A stretch of DNA of 47,138 nucleotides from CAIUSP01 sp040375675 (lineage in GTDB: Bacteria > Actinomycetota > Thermoleophilia > Solirubrobacterales > 70-9). Made by a program: the position numbers and the translations under genes. Location of the stretch: NCBI GenBank assembly GCA_040375675.1, contig JBEIRY010000003.1, positions 1 to 47,138 of the forward strand, written 5' to 3'. The notes under the pieces are model-generated. The model did no database searches, was not told where the DNA came from, and saw only the letters and a list, made by a program, of their open reading frames with translations. Of this stretch, positions 21,957 through 29,470 are shown piece by piece (position 1 is the stretch's first letter; each line of letters starts with the position of its first letter).

Positions 21957-24628
21957 GGCGCTCCCGCTTGAGCCTGCGGTGATGAAGGAGCGGAAGCCCG
22001 TCTGGCGCTGCCTGCGGTAACCGTCTCGAAGAAAGCGAGCGAGGCCGGAATGACCAGCAAGACCGCAGCGAGCGCCACGAGGAGATCGACCACTGTGACC
22101 AGCCCGAAGCTGCTGAGAATCGGGGCAACGGAAGGCAGGCCGATCGACCCGAGAGGTCCGGCAACCGCAAGGACCGCAAAGCCTGCAATCACGGTCGCGC
22201 CCGAGGAGAGAGTGGCGAAACCGGCCCTCGAATAGGTACTCCTCAGCGCCTCGCCTACCGTTGCTCCGGCCTCCCTCTCCTCCCAGAATCGGGAGGCGAG
22301 GATGATGCTGAACTCGGTCGAGACCGCGATCACCAGTGCGCCCAGGGTCACCGACATCGGGTTGAGCGAGTAGCCGGTCGAGGCGACAGCAAGCGAGGAC
22401 CATCCGGTTGCAATCAGAACCGGAGCGAGCACAGCGAGCATCCGCCACACCGAACGCCAGAGCAGCAGCAGTATCAGCGCGACCGCCGCAATTCCCGCAG
22501 CGGGCAGCCACCAGCGGCTCTGCTCGAGGCTCGTATTCGCATCGGCAATGAGCACCTGCAGGCCGGCAACTTCGACTGTGACTCCTGGCGGCGGGCTTGG
22601 ACCTCCGGGCGGGTCGACCTGCCCGCGGATATCGTCGATCAACGCCTGCTGCTCGTCCAGCGGCCGCACCTTCACACCGAACGAGATCACGGCCTCGTTT
22701 CCGACCTTGCCTGTTTCAGGGTCTCGCGTCACCACGGCCTCGGAGAGATATGGGGGTATCGACCTGATCAGCGCCTCAGATCCGGCACGATCGAGCGTCC
22801 CGCCGGCGGCGGCAAATAGATCAGTCAACGACGGTGCAGGGCACAAAGCGGCCTGATCACAGCTGGCGGAAGGACCGGAAAAGCCGTGCCTTGCCAGCAC
22901 GCGTCTCTGGAAATCAGCCATCCAGGCGATAGTCGCGGGATTTGCCAGATCATCGCTCGAAACCAGTACATCGATCTCGCCAGAGATGCCGGTGGTCTTT
23001 TCCACCTCGCGGAGTTCCTTCAGCTCGGGAGAGTTGGACGGCGCGAGATCGCGTACATCGGCGTCTACGGGCGTCTGGGAGCTCGCTAGCCAACCGCAGA
23101 CAGCCAGGACCGCTGCAGCAAGGAGAACGCGGCGAGGCCTGAGCAGCGAAGTGGCAATCGCGAGTTGGGCGGGGCGTCGAAGTCGAGAAGAAACCCACTG
23201 CCGCAACGGTGTCGTGGCAGGGCCTCCACCAGCCCCTGGATTCGCGGTTCGACCCATCGACAGGACCGCGAGGCCGCTCCAGAGTGCAATGCCAAGTGCA
23301 ATCGCTATTCCCGCCACCAGGAGGAAGCCGAATGATCGAACCAGCGGGCTGGCCGAGAGACCGAAGGAGGCGAAGCCGGTCATGGTGGCAAGGCAGGCCA
23401 GCGCCAAGACAGGGCCACCCACCCCGGCCGCCCTGACGACCGCCCCCGGCGAATCGAGCCCCCGCTCGCGAGCTTCCGAGAACCTCGCCTGAACCTGGAT
23501 CGCATAGTCGACCGAGAGACCAACCAGAACCGGCAACATCGCGATCGCCGAGATGGTCAACGAGCCACCAAAGAGCGCGAGAAGGCCAAAGAGGATGCCC
23601 GTGGCCGAAAGCGCCACCCCTAGTGGCAGCAGGCGGAATGGCGGGGGTAGGACAAAAGCAAGAGCAAGGGCCATCACCAGCACCGAGACACCAAGCAGGA
23701 GCAACATCTGAGAGCGGATGGACGAGGTAAGGGCACCGATCAGGACCGGAGCACCGCTGAATACGTAATCGCCGTCAGACAGGGCGAAGCGCGGGTCGGC
23801 AAGTGCTTCGCGATAGAGCGAAACCATCTGGTCGCGCTGGGCATCGGTCAGGTCGGGACGGGGACGAATCGTGATCTGGGCGACATCCGAGCGGGGAAAC
23901 AACTGGGCGAACTGCGCTTTGGTCTTGCCGCTCGAATCGAATACGACCCTGCCGATGAAGGACGGGTCATCGAGGCGCGGCACACCGGTGATGCCGTAGC
24001 TCAGAGCAATCTGCAGTACTGCCTGATTGAACTGCTTGAGAACGGCGTCAGACGCCTGCTGAGCCGCTGTGTCGGCCTCTGATGTGGACTGACCTTCGGC
24101 CAGAGCTCGCTCACGGGCGCTGGCAGCAGCGCGATCGGCTTCGACCTTCGCAGTGGCAACCTGCTTGCGCAGAACCCGCGAGATCTGGTCAACCGACTGG
24201 TAGAGAAAGCTTGCGGGGCCGTAGACAGCGCGTGCCGGGGCCAATCGCTCGATCCGGTCGCAAACCTCAGGCAGCGGCTGGCCGGGCTGCCTCGGGAGGT
24301 CCGAGCCGAGTCTGGTTCCGCCGGCCAGGCAGGTCTCGAGCTCGAACAGGGCCCGCAGATCATCGCCTGTAAGCAACTTGCCGAGATCCTCCCGGGCAAG
24401 AATCAGGGCAGCATCGTCACCGAATGCCTGCCTGAACCTCTCGGTGGCGCGATAGGAGGCAGAGCCGCGGTCCAGCAGGGTGTCGGTACCGGCATCGGCT
24501 CGCAGACCGAGGCCGAACCAGCCTCCCACTACCGCAAGCGAAACGACTACCCCGATCGCAATCCAGGGACGCTTGACGGCTGAGCGCGCTATCGCCTCGA
24601 AGACGCGTCTTGCCTTTTCTTTGTCCAA
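21953..24628 (-). CDS. RND-superfamily (MMPL/HpnN-like) exporter
   Basis: An 891-residue inner-membrane transporter with the classic duplicated layout. There is one helix near 20-42, a large extracytoplasmic loop to about 305, and five helices to about 455. A second copy follows: a helix near 500, a loop to about 685, five more helices to about 865. The proton-relay motifs LVGLSVDYAIQVQARFSEA (first half) and VSTEFSIILASRFWEERE (second half) are visible. MMPL and HpnN proteins move lipids or hopanoids across the envelope. It follows YrbE permeases and an MlaF-like ATPase, so lipid cargo is likely. The TTG start is supported by GGGGAGG 5 bases upstream. The end is coupled to the thioredoxin-fold gene. 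Confidence 0.88.
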   Translation of the reverse strand: MDKEKARRVFEAIARSAVKRPWIAIGVVVSLAVVGGWFGLGLRADAGTDTLLDRGSASYRATERFRQAFGDDAALILAREDLGKLLTGDDLRALFELETCLAGGTRLGSDLPRQPGQPLPEVCDRIERLAPARAVYGPASFLYQSVDQISRVLRKQVATAKVEADRAAASARERALAEGQSTSEADTAAQQASDAVLKQFNQAVLQIALSYGITGVPRLDDPSFIGRVVFDSSGKTKAQFAQLFPRSDVAQITIRPRPDLTDAQRDQMVSLYREALADPRFALSDGDYVFSGAPVLIGALTSSIRSQMLLLLGVSVLVMALALAFVLPPPFRLLPLGVALSATGILFGLLALFGGSLTISAIAMLPVLVGLSVDYAIQVQARFSEARERGLDSPGAVVRAAGVGGPVLALACLATMTGFASFGLSASPLVRSFGFLLVAGIAIALGIALWSGLAVLSMGRTANPGAGGGPATTPLRQWVSSRLRRPAQLAIATSLLRPRRVLLAAAVLAVCGWLASSQTPVDADVRDLAPSNSPELKELREVEKTTGISGEIDVLVSSDDLANPATIAWMADFQRRVLARHGFSGPSASCDQAALCPAPSLTDLFAAAGGTLDRAGSEALIRSIPPYLSEAVVTRDPETGKVGNEAVISFGVKVRPLDEQQALIDDIRGQVDPPGGPSPPPGVTVEVAGLQVLIADANTSLEQSRWWLPAAGIAAVALILLLLWRSVWRMLAVLAPVLIATGWSSLAVASTGYSLNPMSVTLGALVIAVSTEFSIILASRFWEEREAGATVGEALRSTYSRAGFATLSSGATVIAGFAVLAVAGPLGSIGLPSVAPILSSFGLVTVVDLLVALAAVLLVIPASLAFFETVTAGSARRASAPSSPQAQAGAP

Positions 24629-24672
24629 GCCGACCTCCCCTTACGCGAGTGTCGCGGTCCCGGCGGGCCGGG

Positions 24673-25761
24673 TCAATCCATCGAAAGCGGTCCGTGAACG
24701 TCAGCGTTCAGGAACTGCGAGACGAACTGATTCTTGGAACCGAAGAGGTCGTCGGCCAGTCCAGACTCGACGATCCTCCCCTTCCAGAGAACCGCAAGGA
24801 AGTCGGCGACGCGACGGGCTGTGCTGAGGTCGTGGCTGATCACCAGGTAGCAGCCACCGTTTTCAGCGTGCACTTCTCGGATCAACTCACAAAGCAATGC
24901 CGTTCTAACCGGGTCCAGCCCCGAATCGGGCTCATCGAACATGACGATTGCCGGATCCAGCACCAGGGCACGGGCGAAGCCTGCGCGCTTACGCATACCT
25001 CCAGAGAGCTCGTTAGGCATCTTGTAGTGCGCCTCGGCAAGTCCGACCTCGCGGAGCCGTCGGGTGACGATCTCATCGATCTCGTCCTCGCTCTTGTCGG
25101 TGTGCTGGCGCAGCGGGAAACAGACATTGTCGTAGACGTTCATCGAGCCGAACAAGGCTCCGTCCTGGAACAGGAGGCCGAACTTCTTGCGGGTCTCGAA
25201 GAGTTCGTCGTCGGACATGTTCGGGATCGACTCGCCGTGCACGAGCACATCGCCGGAGTCCGGGTAGAGAAGTCCGACTATGTGCTTGATCAGAACGCTC
25301 TTACCCGTTCCTGACGGACCGAGGACCATCGAGATCATGTCGTCGGGCAGCCCGAGGTTGCAGCCGTTGAGGATCCGGGTGCGACCGAACTGCTTGACCA
25401 GATCGATTACCTCGATCGCATCGGTTCCACCGTGATCTCGCTTCTTACCGGTGTGCCACTTGTAGGGATTCGGATCATCGGCATCGACGCCCGGAATCAC
25501 GTAATCGCGATTGGCGAAATCCTCGTCGTTCCAACCCTGTGCGGCAAGCGGATCGGCCTTGCGCTTGGGTGTAGCGCTGGACTTGGTCGCGGCCTTCGGC
25601 TTGGGCTTGGGACGAGTCGCTGTCTTGCGGGCAGTCGAAGCGCTCCGCTTCGTCTTGGCCTTGGAGCGGCTCGCCGTGGACTTCGTCCCCCGCTTTGTCG
25701 CTGCAGTCGAACGCGAAGTCGACTTTCTGGTCTTGCTCGTAGTGGTCTTCTTCTCGGCCAT
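24673..25761 (-). CDS. MlaF/Mkl-like ABC ATPase with a basic N-terminal tail
   Basis: A 362-residue protein. Residues 1-70 are an unusual Lys/Thr/Ser/Ala/Pro-rich, histone-H1-like tail with hardly any acidic residue. The ATPase domain begins near 115: Walker A GPSGTGKS (about 150-157), the Q-loop FGLLFQDGALFGSMNVYDNV, the signature LSGGMRKRAGFARAL, Walker B IVMFDEPDSGLDPVR, and the switch His in LVISHDLSTA. The Q-loop and the C-terminal QFVSQFLNADVHGPL are typical of MlaF/Mkl, the ATPase that drives YrbE/MlaE permeases. ATG with GAGGAGAG upstream. It lies 17 bases after the second permease gene. ATPase tails of this kind are not standard for the family. Confidence 0.92.
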   Translation of the reverse strand: MAEKKTTTSKTRKSTSRSTAATKRGTKSTASRSKAKTKRSASTARKTATRPKPKPKAATKSSATPKRKADPLAAQGWNDEDFANRDYVIPGVDADDPNPYKWHTGKKRDHGGTDAIEVIDLVKQFGRTRILNGCNLGLPDDMISMVLGPSGTGKSVLIKHIVGLLYPDSGDVLVHGESIPNMSDDELFETRKKFGLLFQDGALFGSMNVYDNVCFPLRQHTDKSEDEIDEIVTRRLREVGLAEAHYKMPNELSGGMRKRAGFARALVLDPAIVMFDEPDSGLDPVRTALLCELIREVHAENGGCYLVISHDLSTARRVADFLAVLWKGRIVESGLADDLFGSKNQFVSQFLNADVHGPLSMD

Positions 25762-25778
25762 TTCTCTCCTCGCAGCCC

Positions 25779-26585
25779 TCAGCCGCCTATTGGCGCTCTC
25801 GGATTTGCTCCCCAGAACACAAGTGTTCCCATCATTCCGATCACATGCACTAAGACGATGTTAAGGACCATCGACTTCGCGGTTGCCGTTCCAACGCCTA
25901 CCGGCCCGCCCGAGGCGGTGTAGCCGTAGTAACAGCCGACCAGAACGATCGCGATCGCCATCGTCATCCCCTTGATCAGGCTGAACAGAAGATCGCCCGG
26001 GTTCTGGAACATCCAGAAGATCAGGAAGTACCCGCCGGATGAGACATCGCCAATTTGTTCCACCACCGCCAGCCAACTCGCGAAGAAGCCGATCCCGACC
26101 GCGGCCAGATACATGAACGGAAAGACCATCATCGCCGCGAGCAAGCGGGTGGCGGCGAGGAAGGTGATCGGCGGAACACCCATCACCTCGAGCGCGTCGA
26201 TCTCGTCGGAGATGCGCATCGCGCCGAGCTCGGCAACGATTCCGGTCCCGACCTTGGCCGAGAGCATGTAGCCGAAGGCATAGGGAACCACCTCTCGAAG
26301 ATCGCACCAGGCTGCAAACACGCCGGCGTAGGCCGGTGCACCAACCGAGCGATTGAAGTAGGCGCCCTCGATCCCACACTGGAGGCCGAGGATGAAGACG
26401 AGACCCCAGATCACGATCGTCGATCCCAGAATCAGGATTCCCGCCTGGCGGAGGGCCTCGCCGAAAAACTGGAAGACCCGGCCGGAAAAGACGAGTCCGA
26501 TCACCCTGCCGCAGAAACCGAAGATCTCGCCGATCGAGTTGAGCCAGCCTCGCGGTACCTCGAGCCAAGCGGACGAGCCGTTCAC
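25779..26585 (-). CDS. MlaE/YrbE-family permease, second copy (YrbEB position)
   Basis: A 268-residue MlaE-type permease with about five to six membrane helices. The conserved cytoplasmic loop that couples to the ATPase reads GTGIVAELGAMRISDEIDAL (about 115-134), followed by EVMGVPPITFLAATRLLA, both diagnostic. It is the second of two paralogs, as in mycobacterial mce operons (yrbEA-yrbEB). Its GTG start overlaps the stop of the first permease (GTGA). The next genes are the ATPase and an RND exporter; no Mce (MCE-domain) protein is encoded, although that is what normally follows. Confidence 0.92.
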   Translation of the reverse strand: MNGSSAWLEVPRGWLNSIGEIFGFCGRVIGLVFSGRVFQFFGEALRQAGILILGSTIVIWGLVFILGLQCGIEGAYFNRSVGAPAYAGVFAAWCDLREVVPYAFGYMLSAKVGTGIVAELGAMRISDEIDALEVMGVPPITFLAATRLLAAMMVFPFMYLAAVGIGFFASWLAVVEQIGDVSSGGYFLIFWMFQNPGDLLFSLIKGMTMAIAIVLVGCYYGYTASGGPVGVGTATAKSMVLNIVLVHVIGMMGTLVFWGANPRAPIGG

Positions 26586-27388
26586 TTGACCACCTGCAGG
26601 CTCGGGTTGGTCGCAAGGAGCGTCTGGGTGAAGACGTAGTTGAAGGCGAAGACCCCGAGGAAGGCGATGACCACCGCCTCGTTCACAGCGCGACCCACGC
26701 CCTCAGCGCCTCCTGATGCGGTCATCCCCTTGTAAGAGCAGACCACCGCGATGATCGCTCCGAAGAGAGTCGTCTTCAGCACCGAGCCCCATAGATCGGT
26801 GATCGAGGCGTTGTTGAAAAGCGTCGCGAAGAATCCACTGAGCGGCTCGTTGTAAAGGAGCTCCGCGCCGAGTCCGCCGACCACGCCGAAGATCAGCGCG
26901 TAGATATCCATCAGACCGGTGATCAGCATCAAGGCAAGGAAGCGGGGAACGACGAGGTTCTTGATCGGATCCACACCCAGGACCTGCAGGGCGTCCAATT
27001 CCTCTCGGATCTTGCGAGCACCGAGATCGGCGGTGATCGCAGTGCCGGCCACTCCGGCGACCACGACCGCGGTCACGAAGGGGGCGAACTCTCGAACCGA
27101 GGCGAGGATGAAGAAGCCTCCGAGGCGATCGAGCGCTCCGAACAGCGATAGGAAGTTCGCTGCCTGTAGTCCCGGAGCTCCGAAACCGAACGCGAGGGTG
27201 GAGATCATCATCGGAAACCAGCAGAGCTGCAGGGCGAACATGAACTGGCCGACGAACTCTCCGCCGTATGGGTAGGGAGGCCGGACCGCAGAAACCATCG
27301 TCCTGCCGGTCAGGATCATCACGTCGCCGACCTGCTCGAATAGCGACTTGGCGGGCAGGAACGCCCTGTCTACTGCTGTCTTGAGCAT
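26582..27388 (-). CDS. MlaE/YrbE-family permease, first copy (YrbEA position)
   Basis: A 268-residue MlaE-type permease. The diagnostic loop is GTAITADLGARKIREELDAL, followed by QVLGVDPIKNLVVPRFLA. The N-terminus has the ALQLCWFPMMISTLAFGFG segment typical of YrbEA. The ATG at 27388 has an AGAGGAG Shine-Dalgarno close upstream, and this purine-rich stretch would be inside the reading frame if the GTG at 27430 were used. The C-terminus is coupled to the second permease. A TAACCT element 9 bases before GTG 27430 is a likely promoter, giving a short leader. It heads the operon 27388 to 21222. Confidence 0.9.
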   Translation of the reverse strand: MLKTAVDRAFLPAKSLFEQVGDVMILTGRTMVSAVRPPYPYGGEFVGQFMFALQLCWFPMMISTLAFGFGAPGLQAANFLSLFGALDRLGGFFILASVREFAPFVTAVVVAGVAGTAITADLGARKIREELDALQVLGVDPIKNLVVPRFLALMLITGLMDIYALIFGVVGGLGAELLYNEPLSGFFATLFNNASITDLWGSVLKTTLFGAIIAVVCSYKGMTASGGAEGVGRAVNEAVVIAFLGVFAFNYVFTQTLLATNPSLQVVK

Positions 27389-27439
27389 TCTCTCCTCTCT
27401 TGCCGGAGAGCCTTCTGGCGCATCCGACACGAAGACAGA

Positions 27440-27445
27440 AGGTTA
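27440..27445 (-). promoter_or_regulatory. Possible -10 of the YrbE operon
   Basis: TAACCT on the minus strand, about 52 bases upstream of the chosen ATG at 27388. It would give a leader of about 45 bases that contains the AGAGGAG ribosome site. Confidence 0.35.
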
Positions 27446-27510
27446 TTCCATCGTCTCACCGCGACGTACCGTGCCGATGTGTCATGGATAGCGTTGCTGG
27501 GCGTGCGTGG

Positions 27511-27516
27511 TATGTT
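27511..27516 (+). promoter_or_regulatory. -10 element of the lipoprotein gene
   Basis: TATGTT lies 7 bases before GTG 27524, with no Shine-Dalgarno; predicts a leaderless mRNA. Confidence 0.5.
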
Positions 27517-27523
27517 CAGCCGC

Positions 27524-28210
27524 GTGAACGGGGAGCGCGAACCAGAATCGACAGCAAGCCGTTCACGCACGCTCCTGCTGGTACTCGCAGTGGCAGCAGC
27601 TTTGGCGCTGATGGTTACGGGATGCGGCTCTGGCGCAGAGCGACAGGACGCCAACGAACCAGACGGCGAATTCCCTGTCGAGGTGCTCCAGGCAAAGCTG
27701 CCGGAGAAGCAAACGCTCGCCGAGACCTCGAACCTGGTGCTGGAGGTCCGCAATTCCGGCTCTGAGACGGTCCCCGACCTCTCGGTGACGATCAATACCC
27801 GGGCTTCGGACCTGACACCGGAAGAAGCTGGAATCGCCAACGGCTCGTTCTCGATCAGGGTCGACCGTGAAGACGTCGCGGTCCAGACCAGACCGGTCTG
27901 GATCCTCAACGAGAACTGGCCGAAGCTCAACGGCAGCAACACCTCCGCAGGTGCGCAGCGCGCGCAGACCAACACCTACTCCTTCGGCGAGCTCGCGCCG
28001 GGTCAGACAGCAACCATGACCTGGAACCTGAACGCGGTCGAGACCGGCAGCTACACGGTCTCCTGGGTGATCGCAGCAGGGCTGTCGGGCAAGGCCGAGG
28101 CGGTAGATGCGGTCGGAGGACCGGTACAGGGAGATATCGGTGTAGAGATAAGCGGCAAGCCCGCGAAGCTCCGAGTCGACGGGCAGGGCAACGTCGTGCC
28201 GGTACCTTAG
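27524..28210 (+). CDS. Lipoprotein of unknown function with a beta-sandwich-like domain
   Basis: A 228-residue lipoprotein. A signal peptide with lipobox (MVTGC, Cys near residue 34) is followed by a domain rich in beta strands (LVLEVRNSGSETVPDLSVTI, then ATMTWNLNAVETGSYTVSW), similar in pattern to CARDB/NEW3-type immunoglobulin-like modules. No catalytic motif is seen. The GTG at 27524 was chosen because of the -10 element 7 bases before it; earlier in-frame starts would lie inside the promoter. It is divergent from the YrbE operon and 33 bases before a sugar-dehydrogenase-like gene, so it may belong with either. Confidence 0.7.
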   Translation: MNGEREPESTASRSRTLLLVLAVAAALALMVTGCGSGAERQDANEPDGEFPVEVLQAKLPEKQTLAETSNLVLEVRNSGSETVPDLSVTINTRASDLTPEEAGIANGSFSIRVDREDVAVQTRPVWILNENWPKLNGSNTSAGAQRAQTNTYSFGELAPGQTATMTWNLNAVETGSYTVSWVIAAGLSGKAEAVDAVGGPVQGDIGVEISGKPAKLRVDGQGNVVPVP

Positions 28211-28243
28211 GCGCCCGCGCGTGTTCAAGAGGTGATGAACGGA

Positions 28244-29422
28244 ATGCACCCCGGCTGTCGGCCGACAATCTCACTGCCTAGGTTTCTGCTCGCTCTTGCG
28301 GTTGGCGCAGCGGTCGGCTTGGCGATCACGTTGACCAGCGGCTGCGCCGAGCAAGAGGCCTCAGCGGCAGGAACGATCCACCTCAAACGGATCGGGAGCT
28401 TTCAGGAACCCGTTTACGTCACCCAGCCATCAAGCGGGGGGAGCGTATATGTCGTCGAGCGTCAGGGACGTGTGCGTGTGGTCAGGCGAGGAAAGACACT
28501 TTCGCGACCGCTGTTCGACATCACCGATCGGGTGGAAAGCGGCTACCTCGAGCAAGGCCTGCTCTCGATCGCATTCGCTCCCGGCTTTCGGACTTCACGC
28601 CTGCTCTACGCCTACTACACGGCAAAGTCAGGTGACCAGGTTGTAGTCGAAATGAGAGCCAACGCGACCGGAACCCGCGTTGTCGGATCGCCGCGAGAAG
28701 TGATGCGGATGTCCGACAATTACGCCAGCCACAACGGTGGCCAGCTGCAGTTCGGACCCGATGGCTACCTGTACATCGGGACCGGTGATGGAGGAGGAAG
28801 CGGCGATACGGATCGCAACGCGCTGGACACTTCGTCGCTGCTCGGCAAGATCTTGCGTATAGACCCGCGCCCTTCAGGAGGCCAGCCCTACTCTTCCCCG
28901 GACTCGAATCCGTTCGTCGCAACCGCGGGCCGAGACGAGATCTTCGCCTACGGACTGAGAAACCCGTGGCGGTTCAGTTTCGACATGCAGCGAGATCTGA
29001 TTGCTATCGGTGACGTCGGGCAAGACTCATTCGAAGAAGTGGATGTAGTGCCGCGCAGTCAGGCAAGGGGTGGCAACTTCGGTTGGTCGGCCTACGAGGC
29101 GCTGGACCGGTTCAATCTCGACCAGACAGCCCCTGCCAGGATCGATCCGGTCGCCTTTTACAGCCACGACGACGGCTGCTCGGTCGCCGGTGGTTACTTC
29201 GTGCACGACCCCGATCTGCCTGCGCTTCGCGGCCGCTATCTCTACGCCGACTTCTGCACCGACCGGATACGCAGCTTCAGATACTCGAACGGTGCCGCGA
29301 CAGACCGGCGGACGTTGGACATCAACACGGGTCGACAGGTGACTTCATTCGGGCGCGGGTCGAAGGGACAGATCTGGATCGCCACTCTGAACGGATCCGT
29401 TTACAGAATCAAGCAGGGCTGA
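28244..29422 (+). CDS. PQQ-dependent sugar dehydrogenase-like beta-propeller lipoprotein
   Basis: A 392-residue exported protein of the soluble glucose/aldose-sugar dehydrogenase family (GSDH, six-bladed propeller). A signal peptide with lipobox (TSGC) is followed by family blocks: EPVYVTQPSSGG, VYVVERQGRVRV, SHNGGQLQFGPDGYLYIG (with the His expected near PQQ), GSSLLGKILRID-type and FAYGLRNPWRFSFD, and CSVAGGYFVHD. Such enzymes oxidise sugars outside the membrane with PQQ, though many relatives are of unproven function. The ATG at 28244 was preferred because GAGGTG lies 9 bases upstream; in-frame GTG 28232 and ATG 28235 are alternatives. A paralog follows at 29471. Confidence 0.85.
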   Translation: MHPGCRPTISLPRFLLALAVGAAVGLAITLTSGCAEQEASAAGTIHLKRIGSFQEPVYVTQPSSGGSVYVVERQGRVRVVRRGKTLSRPLFDITDRVESGYLEQGLLSIAFAPGFRTSRLLYAYYTAKSGDQVVVEMRANATGTRVVGSPREVMRMSDNYASHNGGQLQFGPDGYLYIGTGDGGGSGDTDRNALDTSSLLGKILRIDPRPSGGQPYSSPDSNPFVATAGRDEIFAYGLRNPWRFSFDMQRDLIAIGDVGQDSFEEVDVVPRSQARGGNFGWSAYEALDRFNLDQTAPARIDPVAFYSHDDGCSVAGGYFVHDPDLPALRGRYLYADFCTDRIRSFRYSNGAATDRRTLDINTGRQVTSFGRGSKGQIWIATLNGSVYRIKQG

Positions 29423-29470
29423 CCGACCATCGGCCGTCTCCCAGATCGGGGAAACTGCTTGCTCTGAGCA

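Noticed and set aside
21957..22511. An in-frame N-terminal extension of the thioredoxin-fold gene
   Set aside because: It is a shadow of the RND exporter gene in another frame; the TTG at 21956 with GGGAG before it is the better start.
25541..25760. A stretch that looks like a tandem DNA repeat
   Set aside because: It encodes the Lys/Thr/Ser-rich tail of the MlaF-like ATPase; the repeats are irregular and keep the reading frame, so it is coding low complexity, not a separate repeat or CRISPR array.
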